A stretch of DNA of 64,000 bases from Ophiodon elongatus (lineage: Eukaryota > Chordata > Actinopteri > Perciformes > Hexagrammidae). The notes under the pieces are model-generated. The model saw only the letters and a list, made by a program, of their open reading frames with translations, was not told the DNA's origin and made no database searches. Both the position numbers and the translations under genes were made by a program. The DNA lies in NCBI GenBank assembly GCA_016806645.1, contig JACSYO010001998.1, forward strand, positions 186,001 to 250,000, written 5' to 3'. Shown here piece by piece: positions 13,061 to 24,545 of the stretch; the stretch's first letter is position 1; every line of letters starts with the position of its first letter.

Positions 13061-14550
13061 CTGAATCAAATGAGACAGTAATTTCATGTTATTCAAAAAC
13101 CAGAAAGTAATAAGGCTATGATGACTACAGGTCTTGACTGTAGCAGTACTCAAAATACTAAACGAACTAGTAGAACAACCTGCAGTTGCAGTAACAGAAG
13201 TATTTGGAGCAACAGTATCCGTAACAGCAGAAATAGAACTAGCAACAGAAATACAGAAGGTGATTGCAAAAGTATGAACAAAGACAAGGTTTACTGACAC
13301 TAACATTAGTTTCAGTATTACATGACACAAGTGGAGTATGGGCATTGTCCGTTTAGTGGAGAGGACATTTTCCCCAATCAGTTGTAAATTGATGAAACCT
13401 CCTGAATGTGGGACAGAATTTAGGACAAAATAAGATCTACTGACCTCAACAAATAAGACCTTTACAGAGATGATTCTGAATTTAATATACTGGATGATTC
13501 TTAGCATGAGAAATTATTTTTCCTTACATAATGATGCCATGTTACTTTAATATGCAGTTTAATTAGTCTCAAAACCTGCGCACACAAAAAACAAGTGCGT
13601 GCTTGTGATACAAACACACAGAGCGATAGCATAAAAATATGCCTCGAGTATCGAACGTTAAAGAATACTCACGATGCAGAATGGCCAAAATAATGGAAAG
13701 TGATTGGAAATAAAAATGATACAGAAAAAGTAAAAGGCATGCAAATGATTACGGCTAGCAATGTCACTGGACAGTGTGTGCTTTCTTTACAAGAAAAATA
13801 TTTGGTTTATAAATTGCTATCATCTTCACGTTTACTCAAAATATTACCTTTGGCTGGATGTGGGTCTTTGTTTCGTCCAACTTCAGTCGGGTTTTTTTTT
13901 ATTTGTCCCCACTGATCTGTCTGTAAACATAAGAGCTCTCCTTTAGTAAATGATATTCAATACAGTGAAAAGTCATTAGTATGCTTCAGTGCCATCAACA
14001 AAAGGCCTAGTAGAGGATGCCCCTCCTACATGTTACATTAACATAAGGTCTACACACGTGAATCAATATGTTACATTAACACACACCTTTTGGACTCTTA
14101 TCTTGTACATTGGAGATATTCTTAAAACTTCATATTTTGCCTAAATATTAATATGTATTTATTTATTTTTTTACAAATGTAGCAATTTATTCATGCATAT
14201 CTCTGGACAAAAAAGACAAAGTTTAAAATGCATTCCCAAACTTTATTACTACTACTGCGTAAGAGAGTGAACAAACAGCGATGCACACTTCCAGAACAAC
14301 CGACCTCATGAGGACTGCAGTACTCTGTGTAAACTCTAGAGGCGCATTCATGCTCCTCCTTTGTAGGGCCCAAACTTATTTCACCCAAATGTGGGGTCCA
14401 CCTTTTCCAGTGGTTCTACGCATCTTTCTTCCTTGTTAGTTTCTTTGTCACTTTGTGGGGCTCCGTTTCTAGCATTCGCAACTTGTGAGGTCCATTTTCA
14501 CACAAGGTTTTATATCTTAGCCGGCCACACAGTTCTGTGTCTCTTGATAC
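13061..14550 (-). other. Locus A intron or lost-exon interval
   Basis: Between the recombinase-like exon and the last exon I see no recombinase C-terminal motifs. A splice-bordered block at about 13846-13921 (minus, cag|ATCAGTGGGG to CCAAAG|GTAATA) could be a small exon but has no recognisable content. The rest is AT-rich and unassigned. Confidence 0.3.
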
Positions 14551-15873
14551 CTCTCCTTCTCTCCGATGGTTGAAGAGAATAACTTGCGCCAGGGTAACTT
14601 TAGCAAGGTCTTTCCATTTTGAGGGTGAAACCTCTTCCGTCATGGCGTTCACGAGTTGCTGCTGTTTCTCAGACAATATGAGAATGAAGATTTTGGACAC
14701 CCTCCGTGAATGGTAGGAGTTGAGGAGAATTCCACTTGGCTTGGTCAAGTTGAGTAAGCGCTTGGCTTGCTATGTCAAATTTCCAACTTTCTCGGTATAG
14801 CTGTGCAAATTCCTCAGCATCCTGGGCTTCTTTATCTTTCATCTTCCATCCTTCAGTCTTAATGAACATGGCTAAAGAATGCAAGTGTCCAACTTTGCAA
14901 GCGAGAGATGGATGTTGATATTTGCCAGTTTCATCACTGAATCCAGCTAGACATCTTGCAGCAGTGACAACATGACTGTACATTTCTGGTTTTAGGACTT
15001 TGATCGTCTTCACAGGTGTAACTTGTGTAGCGGTCAGTACAAGTCTACCAAGCTCTCTCAGCTTCTGTGGAATGGATTGGTGTTGGCTGATTACCTTCTC
15101 ATTCTTCTTGAACAGTCTGTATTCATAATCAAGAATGCAGCGGTCTTGCTTCACAGCAAGTGCAATTGTATCCTGATTCATATCATTTAAGAACTTCCAG
15201 TATGAGAAGTAAAACCCTGAGGCTTGAATTTGCAGAGCTGAAAATGTCGCCACATCACTCTTCTCATAAACAACCCGTAGCAGTACAAACAATGCATAAA
15301 CTCTTCTCCTTCAGTCTTTTTCTTTGGTTGCATGCATGGAATGAGTTTGCCTTTCTGTTTCTCCAAAACTTCAGTATTATGTTGAAAGTTCCCCCGATTT
15401 CGGATATAGTCCAACTGCAGTCGCCTCTCTTTTGGGTTCTTTGGAAAACGTAACACTTTTGCAACAATCTTGTCAGTGTGTTTACGTGACAAGTGTCTTG
15501 ACATTTTATGGCCTAATTCACAACAATACAAGCAGTGATGTTTTTTGTTATATCTTCTTGCACCAACCTCCTTCATAACTGAATCGACATACACAGATGC
15601 CTCTATTTCAAGGGAAGTTGGAACACTCGCCTCCTTGTTAGTATACGTTTGTGTCATTTGCTCTTTATCTGCATCAGCTCTGCGATCAGGAAATATTTGT
15701 GTGGAGTCATGACTTGTTGTAAAGCTTCTGCTGACTGGAAGACTTGCATCTCTTCTTCCCAGCAATAATTCCAAGCTGCAATCACAGTCTGTGCTTTCCT
15801 CCTTGGGATTTGGAATATACTCCTCTTTGCTATCCACACTGGAGTCATCTGATCCTATGAGACTCACGTGAAT
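14551..15873 (-). pseudogene. Locus A main exon: two zinc fingers and tyrosine-recombinase-like region, two frameshifts
   Basis: The acceptor ttttcttctgaag precedes 15873. First frame to about 15190: acidic start, then RYNKKHHCLYC with a C-x2-C-x9-H-x4-H finger, RFPKNPKERRLQLDYIRN, and a second finger (MHCLYC..MWRHFQLC). A 1-base shift near 15200 moves to a frame with YWKFLNDMNQD, LAVKQDRCILDY, KLRELGRLVLTA, CLAGFSDETGKYQHPSLA and WNSPQLLPFTEG. A second shift near 14683 leads to LSEKQQQLVNAMTEEVSP and FNHRREGEVSR. In the fish family I recall, this region continues as a tyrosine-recombinase fold in which the RR-x-GE motif supplies the first catalytic Arg. Here similarity stops after EVSR and the distal Arg/His/Tyr motifs are absent. 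The role was probably DNA binding or recombinase-derived; not functional as read. Confidence 0.7.
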
Positions 15874-16920
15874 CTTCAGAAGAAAAGAAATCTAAATTAA
15901 TAACACAACCTCCAAATCATTGTGTTAAGTAAGACCAATACTGACAGCACTCTTAACTGTCTACTGCATGTTGGGCTGATGTACATTCTATAGGGCAGTG
16001 GTTGGCTGTCGGACCCACCATCACTCCTTAATGACAAGCCGCGACCCCAAACCCCCCCATATCTTATGTAGTCGGTGTCGTACTTACGTTTCGCCATGTT
16101 TGATTAGAAAACTAATTTTGAGGGTCACGGTGTTCTTCTATGCTGTAAAATGGCGGGGGTACGTGAAGATTTAAAAATATATATATTCAAAAATCCTTTA
16201 AAAATATTGATTTAATACATTTTCAATAAAATATAAGTGTAAGTTCATTGGCTGAATTTTATATTCAGTAGGCTATTCAATTTCATTATCCTAAAAACCC
16301 TCCTAAAAGTCTCCCCCATATCAGGATGGTTTGACCCAACCTGGCACACGCCCCCTGTCATCACCTGTCAATCACCGCCGCCTTGAAAAACTCAAACAAT
16401 GAGTGGCTGAAACGTAGCAGCAATGCTGCTGAAAACTTGGAGGGACAAGTGCAAAACAAGTAAAACCAGAGCCGGCAAAAAAGTAAATAGATGACACTCC
16501 TCTGCATAAAAAATCCCCTTCAAAATAAAACCACAGGATCAAAAAATTATTTTAATCCAATTTTTTTTTTGCCCGTGAAAACCGGTCCGCGACCCACCAG
16601 TTGAGAATCACTGCTATAGGGGGCTGAGTGAATTCCAGACTACTCAGTCCAAGTAAATTTACAAATAAGAGAGAAATATTGTTTGGGACTAAATAAATTC
16701 AAAACAATTTGAATGTGTCAAATTTAGAGTAAGGCAGAAAAGGACATTATGGTACTAAATATTTGGGGAACAAATATTGAAAATAAGAAATATACTTGGT
16801 ACTTATACCAGCTCACAAGAGCAACAGACATACATCGTCTATCCTCTATATGCATGCGCTGTCTTTATGCATTCCTGGTATTCTAGTTACTGAACGTGGT
16901 GCTGAGTTTGGTGACGCTCT

Positions 16921-17083
16921 CTTTAAGTGATAACATGGAGTAAAAAAAAAGAGACTTCCAGGACGAGAACAGCTTCTCCCTGGTCTTTGTAAAGCCATTT
17001 CAGATTTAGAAGTGGACGGGCCCTCTGCACTGTCATCACTTGAATCATAGAGAGCATGAGGAAAAATCTGGTTCTCTAGCCAT
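16921..17083 (-). pseudogene. Locus A third duplicated exon, frameshifted
   Basis: It starts after the same ccctttttgcag|ATGG context as exon 17368. The next bases match that exon closely (CATGCTCTCTATGATTCAAG against GATGCTCTGCATGATTCAAA) but carry one extra base. The duplicated frame therefore meets stops, and the related reading (HALYDSSDDSAEGPSTSKSE) is in another frame. This is good evidence of decay after tandem exon duplication. Confidence 0.45.
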
Positions 17084-17206
17084 CTGCAAAAAGGGAGTTA
17101 TGTCAGGGTATCGTCATCTATTTTTTTTCTCAATCTATTAAAATCAAATACAGGGGAAAGGTTTGGGAGGAAATGGCCTATAAACTAGCTATTGGTATTT
17201 AAAGTG

Positions 17207-17635
17207 TCAGAGGCACACCAGAATGCTTTTTGTCCTTCTCAGCTTTGGAACAACGTCATCTGAATGCCATGTTGGATGGTCTTTTACAGAATGCTCATCA
17301 CTGGTTTCGTCCACTATACTCTCATTTGAATCATGCAGAGCATCAGAAAAATGTGGTACTCCATCCATCTGCAAAAAGGGAATTATGTAAAGGTATGGTT
17401 ATACATTTTGTTTTCCATTCTATTAAAAACAATCACAGGGGAAGAATCTTTGGACCACTATCCTAACCACTTTTAATGGCATTCAAAGAATTTTAGGTTT
17501 ACTTGGATGTTTTCAGTCCTCCTTAGCTTTCCAAAAACTTCAGTGTCGAGTCAGAGGATGGTCTTTGGAACAATCCTCATCGGTTTCATCAGTGTCGGGA
17601 TAATCCACTAGGGGAAACCCTCTGACAGTAAACAC
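17207..17635 (-). pseudogene. Locus A duplicated acidic exons 1 and 2
   Basis: Two related blocks. The first starts at 17635 after ttttag and encodes DETDEDCSKDHPLT before a stop at 17540; the second starts at 17368 after tttttgcag and encodes DETSDEHSVKDHPTWH. Past the stop of the first, a +1 frame continues as EVFGKLRRTENI, matching VVPKLRRTKSI in the second, so the duplication spans exon and flank and the first copy has slipped frame or ends at an unmarked donor. Acidic, probably unstructured linker; no function assigned. Confidence 0.45.
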
Positions 17636-18159
17636 CTAAAAATAATGAAACGTAGAATAATCAGTACTAATTACAAATTTCACAAATTACAAAAGTAAGT
17701 TAATGTAAAAAATGTGTCTGATTTACTTTAATAAGCCAAGTGCATAGCACTGACTATTTTAGAGGTCTAACATGTCTCTCAATAACATATGAGTGCTGCA
17801 CTGGTTCACATAACAAATACCCATTTTAAACATTCAACAGCTCACAAAGTATAACATTACACCTTTAATAACTTGAGGTTAGATCCTGAAATATGTTGTT
17901 AAAACTATGTAAAGTCATTTAAAACGCCAGGGCCCCATATAGGATAGACTAGAAACAAACGCGTGTGTGTGAGAGGTTAACTGGCTACATGGCTGCAGGA
18001 CTAGAGATATGTGTTTCAGATTAAGTCTGATCCCTCAATCTGAAGTCTATCATGCATCAGAAAAGCAATGTGAACACATTCCTATCTTACAATAGAACTA
18101 CATCGTGTACAGGTCAACGGAAATAGTTTGTGAAAACAGTGTGTACACTACTCCTTTAC

Positions 18160-18258
18160 CTGGGCTATAGCTTCCTTTGTGTCCGATTCCTCGTGGGAAG
18201 TCAGATCTAAAGACGTCTCTGTCTCCACTGCCACAGCAGGAGCCTGATCGTGTGTCAC
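18160..18258 (-). pseudogene. Locus A linker exon, Glu/Thr-rich
   Basis: A 99-nt block of 33 codons, phase 0 on both sides, between an acceptor ending ttccag and a good donor CAG|GTAAAG. It encodes an acidic segment with VETETSLDLTSHEESD. No fold is recognised. It is intact and has the best splice sites of the locus. Confidence 0.5.
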
Positions 18259-18409
18259 CTGGAATTCAGATAAAAAGCAAGAACTAATATAGATCAGCTA
18301 ATATAGATCTGAGAGATCACATGGACACCCATAGATACACTAGCTGAATTTGTCAGCCAATTTGAATACTTTAAATTCTTAAACAAATGCATCAGTATAC
18401 TTATCTAAC

Positions 18410-18593
18410 CGACTCATCTTTTGAATCACTATAATTGTACACGATGTCAGATGCTGCTTCTATCGTCTTCACAGCGAATATGCACAAATGTGACCCGTTG
18501 TGTACTACGACCTTTTTCATGATGCAGTTTGGAGATGTGTGGTTGTCATTGACTAATCTTCCAAGGGATCCATGTTCTCTGGATGCATCAATA
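18410..18593 (-). pseudogene. Locus A SET-domain C-terminal exon (KMT5A-like)
   Basis: After the acceptor ccttttag the frame reads IDASREHGSLGRLVNDNH, then SPNC, LCIFAVK and IVYNYSDS. Within SET enzymes GRLVNDNH..NC occupies the place of the RxxNHxxxxNC motif and IVYNYSD that of the catalytic-tyrosine motif (I-x-Y-D/N-Y-G); the usual Gly after NY is Ser here. Phase 2 at the acceptor fits the preceding fragment, which ends HHWC split as TG|GTAAGC at 18936. The donor CG|GTTAGA at 18410 is in phase 0 with the next exon at 18258. Methyltransferase activity cannot be assumed because the N-terminal half of the domain is missing. Confidence 0.6.
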
Positions 18594-18616
18594 CTAAAAG
18601 GTATAAGAAAGAGATT

Positions 18617-18651
18617 TTATATATATATATATATATATATACATATATGTA
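18617..18651. repeat. (TA)n microsatellite
   Basis: About fourteen TA units followed by acatatatg, directly upstream (minus sense) of the SET exon acceptor at 18594. Confidence 0.85.
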
Positions 18652-18671
18652 CAACTTAAAACTAATTTCAT

Positions 18672-19016
18672 TAAGTCTATACATCTTCAGTTTTTTTTTT
18701 TTTTTTTATAAGAACCATTTAAAATACATTGCTTATCAACTCGAACTGTATAACATGTGATATAACCTGATATGAGAAATGTCTGCTCCAGATAAAGCTC
18801 TTTTCCTGCTAAAAAACAAGCCTAGTACGTGTGATTAAAAGATCGTTCCTGCTTTCATACATTCATCAACTATTCAACCCTTTGTTTCAGATCTTACGTA
18901 GAAATAGAACTTCTCTACAAAACAAACTGGCTTACCACCAGTGATGTTTCTGCCATTCAAATTAAAAAAATAAAGTCTATAAATCTTCAGTTGTTTTTTT
19001 TTTTTATAAGAACCAT
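18672..19016. repeat. Direct duplication with poly-T, spacing 299 bp
   Basis: taagtctatacatcttcag then poly-T then ataagaaccat at 18672-18718 recurs as taaagtctataaatcttcag, poly-T, ataagaaccat at 18971-19016. The sequence between them includes the HHWC SET fragment of locus A. Confidence 0.7.
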
Positions 19017-20462
19017 CCATTCTTACACACTGCACATTCAATTACTTAATAAGCAACTCAAAACAACAAAACAGTCACATTTTCTAAATGCAGATGTTTG
19101 TGATAGCAGGGAATATAACAGACTAAACTTCAATAACTGCATGAGAAGAGTGTACAGCCTCTTAATGTATTCACGGTTCATACAGTGTTGAGACAAAACG
19201 GTGGAACTCTCCAATTTTGCCATTTTTCAAGTTTTATTTCAGTTCCTCATCAGATCAGCTCACTTGACTGCCTAAAATACTGTAAGTCCCATAATGCACC
19301 ACCAGCAGGCCAGTGCAGGCTGCTCATTACTTTAAGTTGGAACACCTGCGAATGGAAGGTCTCTCTCAGCAGAGAGAGGCAAGCAAGGATTCAACTCATG
19401 GTACAACCAAAGAAGCCACTGGTACTGTAACAAGACTGTTGTGATGATTGTTTGGGATTGGGAGTGCTTCTATAGTCATTGATGGTGGGATGTATTGTTT
19501 GATGTATTGTACAGTGGTAACCAAGCAGCACACAGCCAGCATGCATATCGGTTTGCTGAATGTGAGTTTGGCTTTTTGTTTGATTGTTCAATTTGTATTG
19601 ATGTGCTTTCTTGAAATGCCAGTGCTGCATACTGTTTGCATTCATTTGTTGGATTGAAATTGTTTTAAGTTTATTTACATTTTTGTATAACTTTTGCTTT
19701 TTGTGTTTTGAAGGTTTTCAACCTGATGGACCAACCAGTCAACAACTAACAAATAAGGAAGAAATAAATATTGAGCTGTGTTGGAAAGAGTTGTCCCGTG
19801 CGTCGGGCCATTTCAAGTTGGGCAAGAGTTGAACAAAACACCTAGGAACTTGGCACAAAGTATTACACTGTTAGAGTAACGTTACCTGGGGAAACTTCAC
19901 ATAATCGTCCGCTTCACGTGCTGTTTGTTTGCTTGTGTACTCTCGGAGCTAAAACCGGACATAGATTTGCCGATCTGTATAAAGTGGTACTATCTTAATA
20001 AAGGAGAGAATGTTGTGCTATAGTTGCAACACAACTGAGTACAGAGCAAGAAATAAATCAAATGAACAAAGTCATACTTAAGTCAAGTAAACCTACCTTA
20101 GAGAAGCACTTCCTGGGTTAGCTGTCTCCACACGGCTCTGGGTTGGTAGACTGAGGCATGCGATCTCACGAGAACCTTTCAATGAGACTTTTGAGAAGGG
20201 AGGCCTCTCATTGGCTAAAATGGTACACACCACCGGAAGTGTATCCGCGGCACTGGCACCATTCCAACACATGAGGCAGTAGAGAGTATAAATTACACAC
20301 ACTTTTCCATATTTTGTCACCTTGTTGGACTTGTCTTAAAAATGCAACGGGCATATCAGGGGAGGCTGCTGAGCTTATTTAAGTCAAAAACGGGACAAAG
20401 GAGGCTGACCCCATACTGTTGGTGTGCTCCCTGTCACAGGGCCCAACAAAGTCATATTTACG

Positions 20463-20463
<1 letters not shown>
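19017..20463. other. Upstream of locus A; no SET 5' exons seen
   Basis: Both strands were read for the N-terminal SET motifs (GxG, Y-x-G) that should precede 18975 on the minus strand; none was found. Unique AT-rich sequence. Confidence 0.35.

Positions 20464-20517
<54 letters not shown>
20464..20517. repeat. (CA)n microsatellite, about 27 units
   Basis: Longest uninterrupted CA run in the window; likely polymorphic. Confidence 0.95.
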
Positions 20518-20518
<1 letters not shown>

Positions 20519-20559
20519 GCTGGAGGATGAGGGTGAAGCAAATGTTTCACCCCAGACAT

Positions 20560-20860
20560 TTGCTCACTCCAGTGGGAACAAATCCTATTAAAAACTTTCA
20601 CAACTCTCCAAAGGAGTTATTAATATCCGTCACTGATCACATTATCCGTGATGCACAGAAGATGTCATCTTTCAAGTCATCACTGAAAACTAAGCTACTT
20701 TCATACTTGTTCTTATTTTGCCTTTTATACTTCTTTCCTATTGCTTTTTAAAATGTTTTTAATGGGCCAATTGTCATTTTCATCTTGTATTTTGTGGCGT
20801 CATTTTAGTTTTAATCTTTGAGCACTTTACAAGCGCTGCAAAGGAAATATGAATAGTTCA
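20560..20860 (+). repeat. LINE 3'-end fragment
   Basis: SVTDHIIRDAQKMSSFKSSL followed by KTKLLSYLF resembles the LPxxIRSAxxxxxFKSxLKTHLF segment near the end of L2-like ORF2. The downstream text gcactttacaagcgctgcaaaggaa resembles the element's 3' tail. Short and degraded. Confidence 0.4.
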
Positions 20861-21394
20861 TGACTTTCATTAGATCAAGAATCAGCGATTGGCATTAGAG
20901 GAAATACTATCAGCCCTGCAGATACTCTCGACTGTTTATTTGAGGCTGTGAGGCGTCGTATCTGATAAAGGGCAACACTGGCCTGATATATTGGTCTATC
21001 AACCTCATTACATTTAACACGGAGAGAAAGATAAGAGAGCAAGAATCATCCCTCACTTAATTAATTATTTGGAACTAATTCTTGTATCAGTCCAGTGTCC
21101 GCTCTCTCTCTCTTCTGTTACTCATGACTTTGTACGCTGTTCTCTCCATCGCTACTGCAGCCTGACATTCACTTTTATTTTACTTTTTATTTAGTTGCTC
21201 CTGTGCACAGTGCGGGCTAGATTTACAGAACAAAAATCCTTGTCTCACTCACCAGTTCAATGTCTTTGACAGCAACTTCCATAACATAACATAGTTGGAG
21301 CATTTGAACAGAACATTGTCACTCTGTATGACGATCGATTATAACCATGAGCATACACACGCTAATTTTTAAGATTTTATTTTGAACACATTTA

Positions 21395-21548
21395 GGGGGT
21401 GCACCGTTCCTGGAGGTACTGCAATACCAGGTCGATGCGTGGAGTGGACGGAGCAAGCCCCTATTCCATCTCCCTATTCCATCTCCCTATTCCAAAAATC
21501 AATTTAATATATGGTCCCCGGGTAGGGGACGTATCAGATATTAAACTG
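21395..21548 (-). pseudogene. U2 snRNA pseudogene, 5'-truncated, with internal duplication
   Basis: On the minus strand the sequence starts inside U2 (CAGTTTAATATCTGATACG), continues through the GGGGACCATATATTAAATTG stem, the Sm-site region (ATTTTTGGAATAGGG), and the CTTGCTCCGTCCACTCCACG and CCTGGTATTGCAGTACCTCC loops to the GGTGCACCC 3' end. The first about 45 nt, with the branch-point pairing GUAGUA, are missing or unrecognisable. One 14-bp unit (revcomp catctccctattcc) is repeated an extra time, lengthening the region just after the Sm site. The open frame across it on the plus strand is incidental. It cannot act as a spliceosomal U2. Confidence 0.88.
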
Positions 21549-22013
21549 AGAACATTTGCTCGTGGTGGATTCTTCTTGGGACTCTTAGTGTTTGAACTGC
21601 TGTCTCAACTGTGTCATCAAAACCAAACACTGATGTCATCGCAAATTTCCTGTCCGGCCTCACACCACCTGACTTGTGGCGGCCTCGCATTCAGGCCCAC
21701 TGAAGAGACCATTTTTGAATGTTCAATTATTTTCAGATCATTATTCCTCAAACTGGTAGAATGGATATCCGCACACTTAAATCTATGCAGAGGACACTTC
21801 ATTGAGGATTATTCCTCGAAAACTGAGGCTCAAATGAAGTACGTTCCTTCTTGAGGAAACGGGAACGGTTCCATCTTCTCTTTCATTCTGACAAACGGGC
21901 TTAAGCTGCAGCCCTTTGGGCTAGTGTTCCCTGACACAGAAATGTGCTTTATGTTATTGCATTGTTTAGGGCTGGATTTTGCTGTGTTGTTTTTGCCGTG
22001 TAGTTGAGGGGGT

Positions 22014-22456
22014 GCTACATTCCCACACATGATCGGTGGCCACATCCCAAAATGGCCGCCGTCACCCACACTACATCTCCCAGAGTGCCTCATCACCCAC
22101 CCAGCTGTAGGTGCTTAAGCCCCCTACTTGAGGCAGGGCTGGAGAGCTTCAAAAAGGGCAGAGGGGAGGTACATGGATGGAAGGAGCTGGACTAGCGGAC
22201 TGGAAACGGACAACTACGCGCAGGAAACCAGTAAGAAGATGAAGAATAGGAAGACCTTATAACCGGGACATGCTATGTTGAGTTTTTGGAACCACTTTCT
22301 CCTCTGGGACGCCTTGTTTTTTTGTGATTTTTGGATTGAAGGAAGTACCTGAGTTGCCCTTTGATGGAAGAATAAAGCGTCATCTTCTTTTAAACCCTCT
22401 ATGTTGCCTGTTTTTTTTAAAGTTACCTCGCACTGCCCTGTCCTAGGAACATTACA
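22014..22456 (+). mobile_element. Probable solo LTR (Gypsy-like), 443 bp
   Basis: The piece starts tgctacattcc and ends ggaacattaca, an imperfect inverted terminal pair with TG..CA ends. Inside are gaataaag (poly-A signal, about 22370) and a GT-rich stretch. The text tcccacacatgatcggtggc..aaaatggccgccgtcacc is a repeat I recognise from fish. No matching 5-bp target duplication is visible and no internal retroviral-type genes adjoin, so it is a solo or truncated LTR. Confidence 0.55.
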
Positions 22457-23589
22457 CAGTGTAATGTTGGGTTTCCTGAATAGTGATGCAATGTACAGCA
22501 TTACGTCACATTAATAGCATTTTAGGTTGCTAATAATTTTGTTACCTGCATTTGTTTGCTATAGATCTTAGTTTGGGTTAATGAGCAACTTGTTTCACTT
22601 GTGGACGCCGGCATCCACACACCAGGGCACTGCAGAGATGAATTATTTTGGTAACTTTGAGATTGTCGTGCTGAGGCTGCCCATCCCCCCTCCCCTCCCC
22701 TCTCCTCCCCTCCCTGTACCACTGCCGGTCCCAGCCCATCTCCCTTCACACTAGCAGCTACAGGGAAGATGGACGAGTGTCCTAGGGCTGTTACCATGGG
22801 TTACCCAGTTTGTTGTTAAAGGCCTGGAAGAGAGAGACAGAGGAGTCAAAGGAATTTAGGTACCAACTAATAAGTATGTCGGTGTGTAGTGAGTTGTTTG
22901 ATACATAGTTATTAATGAGGGGAGCAGCTGTGTTATGAGTTAGTGTTCTAAGTTATTTTGAAGCTGCTAGTTCCACTACCACTCCAGCCAACACGATAGT
23001 TCTTTACTGTAGGGAGATGAACAAGGCTCTCAACTCCAAATATACTCCTCCCTGCAGGAAGGTTCTCAAATTCACATATGTTGTTGGCATTGAAATAAAG
23101 CAATGTTGATTCCTTTTTCAATTCATTGTAGTCTTTTTCTGACAAAATAGTCAAAAAGAACCGATAAGAGTGTCGATAATAGTACTCGTATCGATAAAGT
23201 CCTAACGAGACCCATCCCTAGTGAGGGCCCATCGCCAAGTGCTGGAACTGATACGTGTCCTCACAATGTCATTCAAACATACACACATACACATTCAGTT
23301 CAACATTCACGTCATCTTTTCTACCTTCTCCCACGTGATCTTACAAGACACACACATGTTATGTAGCCACACGCTTGACTCATCCCGACGCCCACAACCA
23401 GTCACACATTTCTTCACAAACTTACACACATTCCTTATTCAAAATGAATACTCCACATTCTGCAGCGTTTTGTCTCCCTGCCCTCGTGAGTCATGATGAG
23501 GTGGAGGAACCTCACAATGGGCTGATAATTAGCTGAACCTCACAGTATCATGTGGGTTGAACTGCTGGGAATCAAACCTTCAGCACAAT

Positions 23590-24290
23590 GAGCAGTTCTT
23601 CTGTTCAGAAATGAACAGTGAATAAAAAGGATGAGTCAACATATGAAGGGGAGGGAGGAGGGAAAGGAATGCGTGGAAGAGGAGGAAATCCATTGGATTG
23701 GAAACAAGATGCATTTGAGGGGAAGGTGGGGAACAAAGAGGGGTGAGGGAAAAGTGATAAATGATGGGCAAGTAGAGAGGAGAGGAAAACTGGAGAAAGA
23801 GTCCAGATGATTTGAGAAGGGAGGGTAGGAGAGCTGGAAGAGAGCAGAGGAAGAGAGAAGGGAAAGCAGGCCGAGGTAGAGAACAATTAAACATTAAAAG
23901 GGCATTTAGAAGAATGACACATAGAGACAATTAACATTAAAAGTGCATTTACATACCTGAAGAGTAGAGAGAGAGAGAGAGAGAAAACCTGACATTAAAA
24001 TACCACTTATGTTTCAGAAACAATATGAAAGATGTGGGGGGTGGGGGTGATGGGCTCTTGACATTAAAAGAACATTAACATTTTCATGCATGGGGAAAGA
24101 GAGGAGAAGGAAAATACATGAAACAAATATACAGAGGGGGAAAGGAAGGGAGAGGGGGGGAGAAAACGGCAAAGACAACACGATGTGTAAAGAAAGACAG
24201 CTTGGGTGTCAAAAAAAGCCATTTAACATGCCCCAATCAGTGAGGAGAGAGAGATGGGAGAAAAATGGAAATGAAATGGTCAACAGCTGA
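23590..24290. repeat. Purine-rich tract with recurring acattaaaag motif
   Basis: Plus strand mostly A and G. The phrase acattaaaa recurs at about 23890, 23933, 23992 and 24061, suggesting a degenerate longer-period repeat inside the tract. The two overlapping minus frames near 23600-23930 are compositional. Confidence 0.6.
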
Positions 24291-24545
24291 TTAATTCCTA
24301 ATGATGACAGATTAAGAGAATAGGGAAACCGTCAATACAGCAGATATACTACTTTTGGTCTCTAGTAATAACCCCGATGCAGCGAGCTCCAAAAGGTCAC
24401 CTCTCAACATGACCTCATGGTGTCTAACTAACGTGCCACTTTTGAGAACACGATGCACATTTTAAGCTTTTGCACGTCTCATTTCACACCACGGGGATAA
24501 CGATCTAAAACAGCCTTTTTGCAGGCTGTGAAATGACTTCATATT

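Larger units (their letters stand above)
12843..18975 (-). pseudogene. Locus A: decayed SET + zinc finger + tyrosine-recombinase-like + VPGK-domain gene
   Basis: Transcribed right to left. Recognisable exons, 5' to 3' on the minus strand: SET pieces about 18936-18975 and 18410-18593; 18160-18258; 17540-17635; 17207-17368; 16921-17083; 14551-15873; 12843-13060. AATAAA (12794-12799) lies 44 bases after the final stop. The order SET, acidic linkers, C2H2-like fingers, recombinase-like region, VPGK-type domain matches composite proteins I recall from teleosts, with SET nearest the KMT5A type. Damage: a stop or shift before HHWC in the first SET piece, a 1-base insertion in exon 16921-17083, frameshifts near 15200 and 14683, and no recombinase sequence after HRREGEV. 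No 5' half of the SET domain was found up to 20.3 kb. The locus is a pseudogene or a partial copy; spliced fragments could still be transcribed. Confidence 0.68.

Noticed and set aside
13040..13507. 155-codon minus-strand frame
   Set aside because: Ser/Thr/Val-rich without motifs; runs into but is not in frame with the real locus A last exon.
21399..21854. 151-codon plus-strand frame
   Set aside because: Its first third is antisense U2 snRNA and the rest has no recognisable features.
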